Shown: positions 1 to 5,562, numbered from the stretch's first letter. The stretch is 6,349 nucleotides of DNA from Dehalococcoidales bacterium (GCA_028707015.1 JAQTVP010000098.1:1-6349); one strand, 5' to 3'. Program-made: numbers and translations. Notes: generated by a model not told the origin, from the letters alone.

Positions 1-32
1 TGAGATTTACTAAAAGCCTTACTTTTGAAAAT

Positions 33-37
33 AGGAG
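33..37 (+). promoter_or_regulatory. Shine-Dalgarno site of rsgA
   Basis: AGGAG lies 6 nt before the ATG at 44 and only 3 nt before the in-frame TTG at 41. The spacing favours ATG 44 as the start, making the protein 366 residues rather than 367. No convincing promoter is visible in the 30 nt of upstream sequence available, so rsgA may be transcribed from outside the window. Confidence 0.75.
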
Positions 38-43
38 AAATTG

Positions 44-1144
44 ATGAGCAATGTTACAGATGAACATCAGCAGGGGTGTCTTGAAGACCTTGGTTGGAAT
101 CTATTTTTCCGGAAACACTACCAGACATTGAATTTCCCCGGTTCGGTGCCTGCCAGAGTTATTTCTGAGTCTAAGGGCTCTTTTCAGGTATATAGCCAAT
201 ATGGCGAATTAACTGCCAAGATTTCGGGCAAAATGCGATACCGCGCTGGGGTAGAAAAAGATTACCCAACTGTTGGTGACTGGGTAGTTGTTAAACCACT
301 AAACAATGAACAGAAGTGCATAATTCATGCCGTATTACCAAGAAACAGCAAGTTTTCCAGGAAAGTCGCGGGAGAACGTACCAAAGAACAGATTGTCTCA
401 GCTAATATAGATACCGTTTTTATTGTTAGCGGTCTAGACGGCGGTAGAAATCTCAACCTTCGAAGAATTGAACGATACCTTACACTTGCCTGGAGTAGTG
501 GAGCTACCCCGGTTATTGTTCTTAATAAGGTTGACCTGTGCCCAGATATCGATATCTATATGCGGAGTGTCGAGGATATTGCTCCAGGCATATCCATTCA
601 TCCAGTAAGTGCTAAGGAACGGACTGGTTTGGATGCGCTAAGGAATTACTTGACCAAAGGAAACACAACCGCTTTTTTGGGTTCTTCCGGAGTCGGGAAG
701 TCCGCTATCATCAATGCTTTACTCGGTATAGAGAAACAGGAGACTGGAGAAGTTCGCGAGGATGACCGTATGGGTAGACATACTACGACCAAACGCGAGC
801 TTATCCTTCTTCCTAGTGGCGGCATAGTGATTGATACCCCTGGCATGAGAGAGATTCAGATGTGGGCTGGAGGAGAGGATCTACAGGGAGTATTTAACGA
901 CATCGAGATGCTGGCTAAAAGATGCCGCTTCAGCGATTGTAGTCACAACATCGAATCAGGCTGTGCTGTAAGAGCGGCCATCGAGCAAGGTGACTTGGAC
1001 CCCGCAAGATTGGAAAGTTATCGGAAGCTACAAAAGGAGTTAAATTACCTGGCCTCAAGGGAAGAAGGTAGTGCGCGTCTATATGAAAAGCTGAAATACA
1101 AGCAGATAGCTAAATGGTCAAAAGAATTAAAAAATAGACCCTGA
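44..1144 (+). CDS. rsgA: Ribosome small subunit-dependent GTPase A (RsgA/YjeQ)
   Basis: RsgA is a cytoplasmic GTPase that checks late maturation of the 30S subunit; GTP hydrolysis is stimulated by the 30S particle. Numbered from ATG 44 (366 aa): an N-terminal OB-fold region spans about residues 35-105, followed by the circularly permuted GTPase typical of the family. The G4 motif NKVD (161-164) comes first, then the G5-like SAK (189-191), the P-loop GSSGVGKS (213-220), the G2 region GRHTTT (244-249) and the G3 motif DTPG (264-267). The C-terminal zinc site is CX4CXHX5C (C294, C299, H301, C307). Length is close to the family norm (E. coli 350 aa). The N-terminal LEDLGWNLFFRKH segment marks a longer subtype common outside proteobacteria. 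The gene is intact, ends in TGA and converges on the propeller gene across a hairpin. Identification is secure; the subtype statement is from memory. Confidence 0.97.
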   Translation: MSNVTDEHQQGCLEDLGWNLFFRKHYQTLNFPGSVPARVISESKGSFQVYSQYGELTAKISGKMRYRAGVEKDYPTVGDWVVVKPLNNEQKCIIHAVLPRNSKFSRKVAGERTKEQIVSANIDTVFIVSGLDGGRNLNLRRIERYLTLAWSSGATPVIVLNKVDLCPDIDIYMRSVEDIAPGISIHPVSAKERTGLDALRNYLTKGNTTAFLGSSGVGKSAIINALLGIEKQETGEVREDDRMGRHTTTKRELILLPSGGIVIDTPGMREIQMWAGGEDLQGVFNDIEMLAKRCRFSDCSHNIESGCAVRAAIEQGDLDPARLESYRKLQKELNYLASREEGSARLYEKLKYKQIAKWSKELKNRP

Positions 1145-1183
1145 GCTAGCTCTAACCTCTTTCCCGCGAGAAGTTAACGAAAA

Positions 1184-1217
1184 GCTCCCCGGCCGTTCTT
1201 CTTGGATGCCGGGGAGT
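1184..1217 (-). terminator. GC-rich hairpin, probable terminator
   Basis: A perfect 9-bp stem, CTCCCCGGC (1185-1193) with GCCGGGGAG (1208-1216), plus a closing G-U pair, encloses a 14-nt loop. On the minus strand the stem is followed by GCTTTTCG, a short U-run, so it fits best as a terminator for leftward transcription from the propeller/tRNA-like region. Read rightward from rsgA, whose stop is 40 nt upstream, the stem is followed by CATAGG without a U-run, though the hairpin could still work by other means. Position between converging genes supports a termination role. Confidence 0.6.
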
Positions 1218-1289
1218 CATAGGTATGAACTTAGCGATGCAAAACCTTGCAAGCGTTTGCTTAACTACTGCTTGATTTCTGCAAGCACT

Positions 1290-1384
1290 TGGTGGAGTTA
1301 GGGGGTTTCGAACCATGAGTTTTGTTGATGGATTTTAGGCTAGTTCAAGCATTCGCGTACCTCTCAGCTACCCGTCAACTCATG
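1290..1384 (-). pseudogene. Degenerate tRNA- or tmRNA-3'-end-like sequence
   Basis: Read leftward, the last 25 nt (1314-1290) look like the 3' end of a tRNA or tmRNA: a GGTTCGAAACC T-loop core, then an acceptor-type strand TAACTCC, discriminator A and encoded CCA. Upstream on the same strand, TGAGTTG (1382-1376) can pair with TAACTCC (one mismatch at the first pair, one G-U at the last), and TAGCTGAGAGGTA (1370-1358) resembles a D-arm. The lower T-stem has three mismatches (CAT opposite CCC), the anticodon arm around CTTGAAC (1349-1343) is poorly paired, and the sequence before the T-arm is long. A competing 8-bp pairing, CATGAGTT with AACTCATG, spans 1384-1315. I read it as a decayed class II tRNA, possibly Ser(UGA), or the 3' remnant left by integration into a tRNA or tmRNA gene. 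A chance resemblance is not excluded, but the T-loop plus CCA end makes it less likely. Confidence 0.4.
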
Positions 1385-1518
1385 CCAGTAAAAGTATCTG
1401 GTCAGCTAATTTGTGTTTGCGGATTTCTGCACTAATGAGAACATGTAACTTCCCATGGTGTTCAGTTCTTCCCTATGTTCGTCTAGCGGTAAATTAAGAA
1501 TAAGTTCATAAGTAATAC

Positions 1519-2691
1519 CTATTTTCGTGTGGAGTACCTGACGTCTTGGTTTATGTAGTCATAGTGAGAGATGTGAGAATTGCCATTGGTATCAACATCG
1601 ATTGCACAATATACTCCGACAGATATTTCATCTTCGTCAGCCATTTCTTTTACCCATGAGCCAGAAGTGTTAGTAATGTACATTAGTCTGCCCCTAGTAC
1701 CATCCGTTGTGCAATAAGAAATGTGAAGATTATCCTGATTATCCACAGCACTTCCTGTAAAGGCACCGGCGTTATCATCATCAATGACTTGAGTAGTCCA
1801 AATTCCTGATTTATTTGTGGCATATTTCAAGTATCCATTACCAGGCGGATCTACTATCGGTGAGGGGTCGGAATAGCTGATATGAACGGTATTGTTACTA
1901 TCTGCAACGATAGAAGTATTCCATCCCACATTTTCTTCAGCATCAACATTAAATACTTCCCATGAGCCATTAACATTAGTGGCGTATTTTAATCCTTCGC
2001 TTCTATCTAGATAACTGATATGTACCTTATCGTTATGATCCACAATGATATCTGTATCATTACCGCAAGTAGGACTTGTATCCACATCAGTCCAAGTCCA
2101 TTCTCCTGTGGTATTTGTAACATATCTAAGTCCACCGTTTGAACCTTCTGATGTAGTACCAGTGCCTTCCTCATTGCGTGTACTTATATGGACTTTTCCA
2201 TTGGAATCAGTAGCAATAGAGGAATCGGCTCCCTTGACCACCTGGCTGCTAATTTTAATCGTCTCTCAGAAACCGGCTTTATTGGTGGTGTATCTTAAAT
2301 CCAGAATGCTGTACGGGTCTGAAGTGCCAAGTTGTGAATGAATAATGTGAATCTTATCATTGTTATCAATGCAGATTCTCGGCAGCATTCCGGCTCCGGT
2401 GTCAATAGTAACTGTCTTCCAATTACCATTGGCGTTACTCGCATACTTCAGGTTTCCGAATGGAACGAGAACATCACCGATTTGTTCATCTGTCTGATAA
2501 TCAAAGTAGGCAATATGAGCTTTTCCATTGCTGTCAACTGTAATTGAGCTGTACTCTCCAACGTTTCCATCTGAGTCAACGATAATTGTGTTCCAGGAAG
2601 GTTTGATTATGCCAGATTTTACTAACGCTCCTTCAGTACACCCAATAGTAAATAGACTGGTTATGATCAGAATCAGTAGTAAACGTTTCAA
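1519..2691 (-). pseudogene. Seven-bladed beta-propeller lipoprotein with in-frame TGA
   Basis: The frame from the TTG at 2691 to the TAG at 1519 codes for about 390 residues with one internal TGA (2268-2266, codon 142). It opens with a lipoprotein signal, MKRLLLILIITSLFTIGC, with Cys18 as the probable lipidated residue, so the product would be exported and membrane-anchored. The rest is a repeat: about SI.VDSNGK.HISY.D, then LKYATN..G.W, six or seven times. The blade-ending Trp falls at residues 33, 81, 198, 244, 288 and 336; the TGA replaces it at 142. Seven repeat units, with the first Trp strand (SWNTIIVD) completing the last blade, predict a seven-bladed propeller closed by N- and C-terminal strands. 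Both halves are in one frame, so this is a point nonsense change, not a frameshift. Ligand or enzyme activity cannot be told. Without read-through the product is a 141-residue fragment; restart at GTG 2241 would lack the signal peptide. Confidence 0.8.
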
Positions 2692-2698
2692 TTTAATT

Positions 2699-2702
2699 TC
2701 CT
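2699..2702 (-). promoter_or_regulatory. Shine-Dalgarno site choosing the TTG start of the propeller gene
   Basis: On the minus strand AAAGGAAA stands upstream of the TTG at 2691, with 7 nt between GGA and the start. The upstream in-frame ATG at 2721 has no such site and would add MFLRLTKEIK ahead of an otherwise ideal lipoprotein signal beginning MKRLLL. TTG 2691 is therefore preferred. Confidence 0.7.
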
Positions 2703-2741
2703 TTGTTAGTCGTAAGAACATCTAAAAAGTAACATAACAAA

Positions 2742-2771
2742 ACTATATTAAGCAAGTATTCTATCCGGCAA
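2742..2771 (-). promoter_or_regulatory. Possible promoter of the propeller gene
   Basis: On the minus strand TTGCCG (2771-2766) and TATAGT (2747-2742) are separated by 18 nt, giving four and five consensus matches. A start point would fall near 2735, leaving a leader of about 44 nt before TTG 2691. The region is very AT-rich, so a chance match is quite possible. Confidence 0.35.
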
Positions 2772-2820
2772 AATACAAACAGATTCTTTAACCGAAGAAT
2801 TATTGTAGTACAAGACAATC

Positions 2821-2836
2821 AAACATCCCGATGTTT
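2821..2836. terminator. Small hairpin downstream of marC
   Basis: AAACAT (2821-2826) pairs with ATGTTT (2831-2836) around the tetraloop CCCG. It starts 8 nt beyond the marC stop codon on the minus strand. There is no U-run after it on that strand (GATTGTC follows), so a terminator role is only suggested by position. Confidence 0.3.
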
Positions 2837-2844
2837 CTTCATTT

Positions 2845-3444
2845 TTAACTTGCTGTTTTTAGTATGTCCAGCAACACTAAACCTCGTAAAATCATACTAA
2901 CAGCAATAGCAGCGAGTAGTAGGCTGAATACTTTTGAGATGCCTTTGACTCCACCTTGGCCCATGAAGTTAACAATATGGCTGCTGAGCATGAAAATAAC
3001 CCAATTTAGGGCTATATTAACAGCAAAAGAAATTAAGATTATATAGAGCGGATAGATAGGTGTGAGTAATAGTAGTGTAGTTATTGTGGCTGGTCCTACT
3101 GTTAAAGGTGTGCCAATAGGTACAACGGCTGCCATTTCTTCTTTGATGGCTTCTACAAAATGTCCGGTAGTCATATATCGAATAGAGAGTACTAATAGAA
3201 TAATACCACCAGCAATAGCGAATGACCCCGGAGTGATATTCAATACCTTCAAGATAAATTGACCAAAGAATAAGAAAGCCAACCCCACAATAGCGGCTGT
3301 GACAGTGGCCACATTTATCATCCTACGTCTTTCATGTAATGACATGCCTTCACTTAAAGAGACAATGAATGGGATGTTCCCTAAAGCGTCTATCGCGATA
3401 AGTAAAGGTAAAAATGTTAATACAAAAGATTGCCATATTTGCAT
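2845..3444 (-). CDS. MarC family integral membrane protein
   Basis: A 199-residue, very hydrophobic protein of the MarC (UPF0056) family, inner-membrane proteins with about six membrane segments and no settled substrate; despite the name, a role in multidrug resistance was not upheld for E. coli MarC. Family signatures in order are FLPLLIAIDALGNIP (residues 11-25), the TPGSFAIAGGIILL stretch (71-84), VPIGTPLTVGPATI (108-121) and the C-terminal GISKVFSLLLAAIAVSMILRGL region (168-189). Membrane helices lie roughly at 6-28, 43-65, 72-90, 112-130, 133-154 and 172-194. Length is normal for the family and the frame is intact, ending in TAA. It lies between two interrupted genes. The ATG at 3444 has no Shine-Dalgarno site; the promoter position implies a leaderless mRNA. 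Family assignment is firm; transport function is unknown. Confidence 0.92.
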   Translation of the reverse strand: MQIWQSFVLTFLPLLIAIDALGNIPFIVSLSEGMSLHERRRMINVATVTAAIVGLAFLFFGQFILKVLNITPGSFAIAGGIILLVLSIRYMTTGHFVEAIKEEMAAVVPIGTPLTVGPATITTLLLLTPIYPLYIILISFAVNIALNWVIFMLSSHIVNFMGQGGVKGISKVFSLLLAAIAVSMILRGLVLLDILKTAS

Positions 3445-3450
3445 GACCAG

Positions 3451-3479
3451 ATGTTAGAGTACAAATGTTTGTCTGTCAA
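3451..3479 (-). promoter_or_regulatory. Sigma70-type promoter of marC, leaderless layout
   Basis: On the minus strand a perfect TTGACA (3479-3474) is followed after exactly 17 nt by TAACAT (3456-3451, four consensus matches). The expected start point, about 7 nt past the -10 box, is the A of the marC ATG at 3444. This agrees with the lack of a ribosome-binding site and suggests leaderless translation. Confidence 0.7.
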
Positions 3480-3613
3480 TAAATAGGGTATCCTTTTTAA
3501 TAAATATTTTTGCTAATTCATATGGCTATTATAGTAATTATGATATGGTCATTTGGGACTAAACAAAAAGAAGTGATATTGGGTTGATACGGGGTATTTA
3601 TTTTCTTTATATG

Positions 3614-4126
3614 CTATAAAGCCGCCTTAAACTCAGGCTGAAAAACAACCTTCCCCTTTATATTAGTTGGAGCGCCTTTCTTTAATTCTATTACCATCCA
3701 GGCTTCATCTGGTAATTCGACCTCACATTCCAAATCCTTTTCTCTTGCTTGTACAAAGCCGAACCGGGGATAATAATTCGGGTGCCCAGCTAAGACCACA
3801 ATTTCCCATCCCTTTATTCGGCACTGTTCAAGCCCAACTGATACCAGGCGGGAGCCAACTCCCATATTTTGATAGCCTGGTTTTACGGCAAGTGGGGCAA
3901 GAGTGAGTGCTTTGATATTTGAATTACCCGGAGTTATATCAACTGGACTGAATGCAATATGTCCAACTATTTCGCTATCTTTGACAGCTACAAGTGAAAT
4001 TACAAGTGCCTTACTCTCTCGGAGATTGTTAACTAAAACAGCCTCATTATCTTGCCCAAATGCTTATTTGTTAACGTTATAAATTGAGGCTATGTCCTGT
4101 GGAATTTCATCTCGAATTGTTATCAA
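3614..4126 (-). pseudogene. GNAT acetyltransferase (COG3153/YhbS type) with in-frame TAA
   Basis: Read from the TTG at 4126 this is a 170-residue GNAT-fold N-acetyltransferase of the COG3153 type, which transfers acetyl from acetyl-CoA to an unidentified substrate. The start gives MITIRDEIPQDIASIYNVNK, matching the family's usual opening; an in-frame stop lies a few codons upstream and the ribosome-binding site (AGAGAAAAG) is weak. Codon 21 is TAA (4066-4064), just before AFGQDNEAVLV, a segment where homologues read straight through. After it the frame is unbroken to TAG 3614: the central strand GHIAFSPV, the acetyl-CoA loop QNMGVG (Q/RxxGxG/A) within LAPLAVKPGYQNMGVGS, the conserved GHPNYYPRFGF, and a C-terminal DEAWMVIEL. 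All core elements look healthy, so the lesion is probably recent. A restart at ATG 3865 would lose the N-terminal half and be inactive. The gene is divergent from the HEPN gene. Confidence 0.82.
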
Positions 4127-4334
4127 TCTTTTCTCTAACCAAATATAATATCTTCTGAAAAATTATTTACTTGGTAGTATAACAGGAAACTATCAATAAT
4201 CGTGGTTACCTCATTCGTGTTATTATTAGATATTGGAACTAGCCTCCTCTTGTTCGAGATGCGTGAGAGTATATTGGGATATGGACAAGGTCAATAACTT
4301 AGCAGGAGAGAGTTTATGGTCAGAAGTATATAAA

Positions 4335-4364
4335 TTTACATAACTATTAAACGTGAGATATAAT
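4335..4364 (+). promoter_or_regulatory. Probable promoter of the HEPN gene
   Basis: TTTACA (4335-4340) and a perfect TATAAT (4359-4364) are 18 nt apart. A start near 4371 leaves a leader of roughly 32 nt containing GGGGG (4389-4393), 9 nt before the ATG at 4403, as the likely ribosome-binding site. The remainder of the 276-nt divergent gap (4127-4402) shows no other clear site. Confidence 0.6.
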
Positions 4365-4402
4365 CTGAGTGAAAATATGAATCATTTTGGGGGTTAGACT
4401 AT

Positions 4403-5152
4403 ATGGCTAAACAACTAGATGCTTTAAGCGTTTATGATTTGGGTATATGGCTTGGATATATTGAAGGTATTTTAACTGCCGAAAAACCTGTCTGGGGAGA
4501 TGTTAGAGAAGCTCTTCATAATTTAAGTACTTATAAATTAGTTGAAGGTCTGGAATTCATCGGGAGTGAATCTCAGTCTGAATTTTTAAGATTAGCACGA
4601 ATATATAAGTATAGCAAAAAGAAGTTATTTGCTGAAAATGATAAATCTTCATTGACTAGCTTGGGCTATCATTGGCGTGGTCGATTAACCGAAGTGCAAA
4701 AAAGATGGGTCATGAGTTCCCCTAAGGTTCATTTAGATATATCCAAACTATGCACTGGTGCCCACGCTTTTTTTGAGGTTAACGAATGGTCAGCTTTAAA
4801 CAAATTGGAAAAGGAAGGTTTGAAAGAAGCTGCTGCTTGTTTACTTACGAACAATTTTACCGCCTCTGAATTCATGGCAGTAAGAACCGTGGAAAGTGTT
4901 TTAAGACGTTGGTATGAACTAAAAACTGGCAAAGTAACTGAAAGGCAGTCCCTTATTTTCGACATTATTGAAGATATGTATCCCGAAAATAAAAGAAGAC
5001 CAAAAGAGATTCAGCAGGTATTTTACTTTAAACATAGAAGAAATGCTATAGCACACCCGGATATGATTTCTAATTCAGAGGATGCGAGCGTAACTTTCAC
5101 ACATTCAGTTGAGACTTGTAGTTATATGGTAAACTTAACAGGCAGTACTTAA
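4403..5152 (+). CDS. Probable HEPN-domain protein, function unknown
   Basis: A 249-residue, mainly helical, soluble protein without signal peptide or membrane segment. I do not recognise the full-length family. The C-terminal half (about 135-245) has the layout of a HEPN domain: a helix beginning EGLKEAAACLLTNNFTASEF, a long helix with RTVESVLRRWYELKTGK (161-177), then RRNAIAHPD (212-220), in which R213 and H218 form the RX4H motif, followed by an EDA... helix. In nuclease-active HEPN proteins this motif is the metal-independent RNase site used by many toxin, Abi and CRISPR effectors; similar domains (DUF4145-like) are also found with no proven activity. The N-terminal half (1-110) is rich in charged residues and unassigned. 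There is no adjacent MNT nucleotidyltransferase, the usual antitoxin partner, so toxin-antitoxin pairing is unsupported. It has its own promoter and ends in TAA before a strong hairpin. An RNase or defence role is inferred from the motif only. Confidence 0.65.
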   Translation: MAKQLDALSVYDLGIWLGYIEGILTAEKPVWGDVREALHNLSTYKLVEGLEFIGSESQSEFLRLARIYKYSKKKLFAENDKSSLTSLGYHWRGRLTEVQKRWVMSSPKVHLDISKLCTGAHAFFEVNEWSALNKLEKEGLKEAAACLLTNNFTASEFMAVRTVESVLRRWYELKTGKVTERQSLIFDIIEDMYPENKRRPKEIQQVFYFKHRRNAIAHPDMISNSEDASVTFTHSVETCSYMVNLTGST

Positions 5153-5177
5153 GAAGATATTGAAACCAAACAAGAGA

Positions 5178-5201
5178 AGTGGCAGCGGGTGGATTCGAAC
5201 C
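5178..5201 (-). repeat. Direct repeat copy A, tRNA-3'-end-like
   Basis: This 24-bp sequence matches 5481-5504 at 23 of 24 positions (C5196 against T5499). Read leftward it is a T-loop core (GGTTCGAATCC) followed by ACCCGCTGCCACT, i.e. a tRNA 3' end without CCA. The two copies start 303 bp apart and enclose the zinc-ribbon gene. The arrangement matches a duplicated tRNA end left by site-specific insertion. Confidence 0.8.
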
Positions 5202-5210
5202 GCTGCCACT
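5178..5210. terminator. Perfect 10-bp hairpin between convergent genes
   Basis: AGTGGCAGCG (5178-5187) is perfectly complementary to CGCTGCCACT (5201-5210) around a 13-nt loop that contains the T-loop-like ATTCGAA. It lies 25 nt past the HEPN stop and 10 nt past the zinc-ribbon stop, where a bidirectional terminator would be expected. Neither side has a strict U-run (AACTTAATTATT rightward, TCTCTTG leftward). Read leftward it resembles a tRNA acceptor stem joined directly to a T-loop, with the D and anticodon arms missing. Confidence 0.55.
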
Positions 5211-5220
5211 AACTTAATTA

Positions 5221-5457
5221 TTATTCACCTTTATAGAAATCCTGCTTACACTCGTGGCAATGATATTTTTTCATTCTTTGACCGCGGAATACTTTAACTT
5301 CACCTGTGGATATGAATCTCAAGCTACCACAATTGTTACACCCTAGACCATCAAGGCGTTTAGCCGCTGGTTCGGCTTTGGGGGCATTTAAAATATCTTC
5401 TAAGCTAAAGTCAGGTAATTTCTTCTGTAATCTTTTTTGTTTTTTCTTATGTTTCAT
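5221..5457 (-). CDS. Small zinc-ribbon protein, function unknown
   Basis: A 78-residue basic protein. The N-terminus is strongly cationic (MKHKKKQKRLQKK), then an acidic patch (DFSLEDIL), then a zinc ribbon with two knuckles: CNNC (C40, C43) and CHEC (C67, C70), i.e. CX2C-X23-CX2C. The second knuckle context, KKYHCHECKQDF, resembles the zinc ribbons at the start of IS1/InsA-like transposases and of some transcription-associated proteins, so nucleic-acid binding is likely; no catalytic domain follows. No proper ribosome-binding site precedes the ATG at 5457 (AGGA is about 17 nt away), but there is no other plausible start. The gene lies just downstream of the tRNA-like sequence, on the same strand and probably in the same transcript, and is framed by the 24-bp repeats. 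It may be a complete small gene or the remnant of a larger mobile-element protein. Confidence 0.7.
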   Translation of the reverse strand: MKHKKKQKRLQKKLPDFSLEDILNAPKAEPAAKRLDGLGCNNCGSLRFISTGEVKVFRGQRMKKYHCHECKQDFYKGE

Positions 5458-5480
5458 TATTTAGATTTAGTAAGTCCTAA

Positions 5481-5504
5481 AGTGGCAGCGGGTGGATTTG
5501 AACC
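5481..5504 (-). repeat. Direct repeat copy B, within the tRNA-like sequence
   Basis: The partner of 5178-5201 with one mismatch. Here it forms the T-arm and acceptor 3' strand of the Met-tRNA-like sequence: the T-stem GGTGG/CCACC is perfect around TTCAAAT. On the minus strand the order is tRNA-like sequence, 303-bp interval with the zinc-ribbon gene, then a second copy of the tRNA end, as in islands integrated at the 3' end of a tRNA gene. Confidence 0.8.
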
Positions 5505-5562
5505 ACCGACCAAGGGCTTATGAGGGCCAGGTTCAGATATTGCCACCAAGCTCCACGGTATA
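5483..5562 (-). pseudogene. Degenerate tRNA-Met(CAU)-like sequence
   Basis: Read leftward, a perfect T-arm (GGTGG TTCAAAT CCACC, 5507-5491), a 5-nt variable loop TGGTC, and an anticodon loop CTCATAA with anticodon CAT (5522-5520) are clear. The anticodon stem (TGGCC/GCCCT) has two mismatches. The 5' half does not fold normally. One reading starts at 5562 and keeps the initiator-tRNA-like TGGAGCTTGGT but has a badly paired acceptor and an overlong D region. The other uses GGTGGCA (5547-5541) as acceptor strand, pairing six of seven with CGCTGCC, but leaves only 11 nt for the D arm. No CCA is encoded; CTTT follows the discriminator A. It is most likely a decayed initiator or elongator Met tRNA, though the sound T-arm and nearby promoter leave a structured, tRNA-like RNA possible. 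Confidence 0.5.

Larger units (their letters stand above)
1145..1518. other. Gene-free stretch between convergent genes
   Basis: No credible coding sequence is seen in these 374 nt on either strand. From the left they contain a 9-bp GC-rich hairpin (1184-1217), a cluster of CAAGC/GCTTG words (1248-1287, including a perfect 6-bp hairpin 1269-1274/1282-1287) and a leftward tRNA/tmRNA-3'-end-like sequence (1290-1384). From 1385 to 1518 I see nothing interpretable beyond a weak GAACAT/ATGTTC inverted pair about 30 nt apart. Both flanking genes end here, so the stretch separates two converging transcription units and has room for the remains of an insertion. Confidence 0.7.

Noticed and set aside
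1290..1700. Complete tmRNA gene on the minus strand
   Set aside because: Only the 3' end resembles tmRNA. No partner 5' end, tag reading frame or pseudoknots could be found, and the required length would run into the propeller coding sequence.
2266..2268. UGA reassigned to Trp, or selenocysteine, in this organism
   Set aside because: All other Trp codons seen in intact genes are TGG, rsgA ends naturally in TGA, no SECIS-like hairpin was evident right after the TGA, and the repeat calls for Trp rather than Sec.
2045..2725. Rightward ORFs opposite the propeller gene (65-98 aa)
   Set aside because: They are antisense shadows of the repeat-coding strand, with no ribosome-binding sites and no recognisable protein features.
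4316..4333. Five-codon ORF MVRSI with a strong AGGAGAG site upstream of the HEPN promoter
   Set aside because: It lies upstream of the only clear promoter, so it would not be in the HEPN leader, and it is too short to support as a gene; it could be the leftover start of a lost gene.
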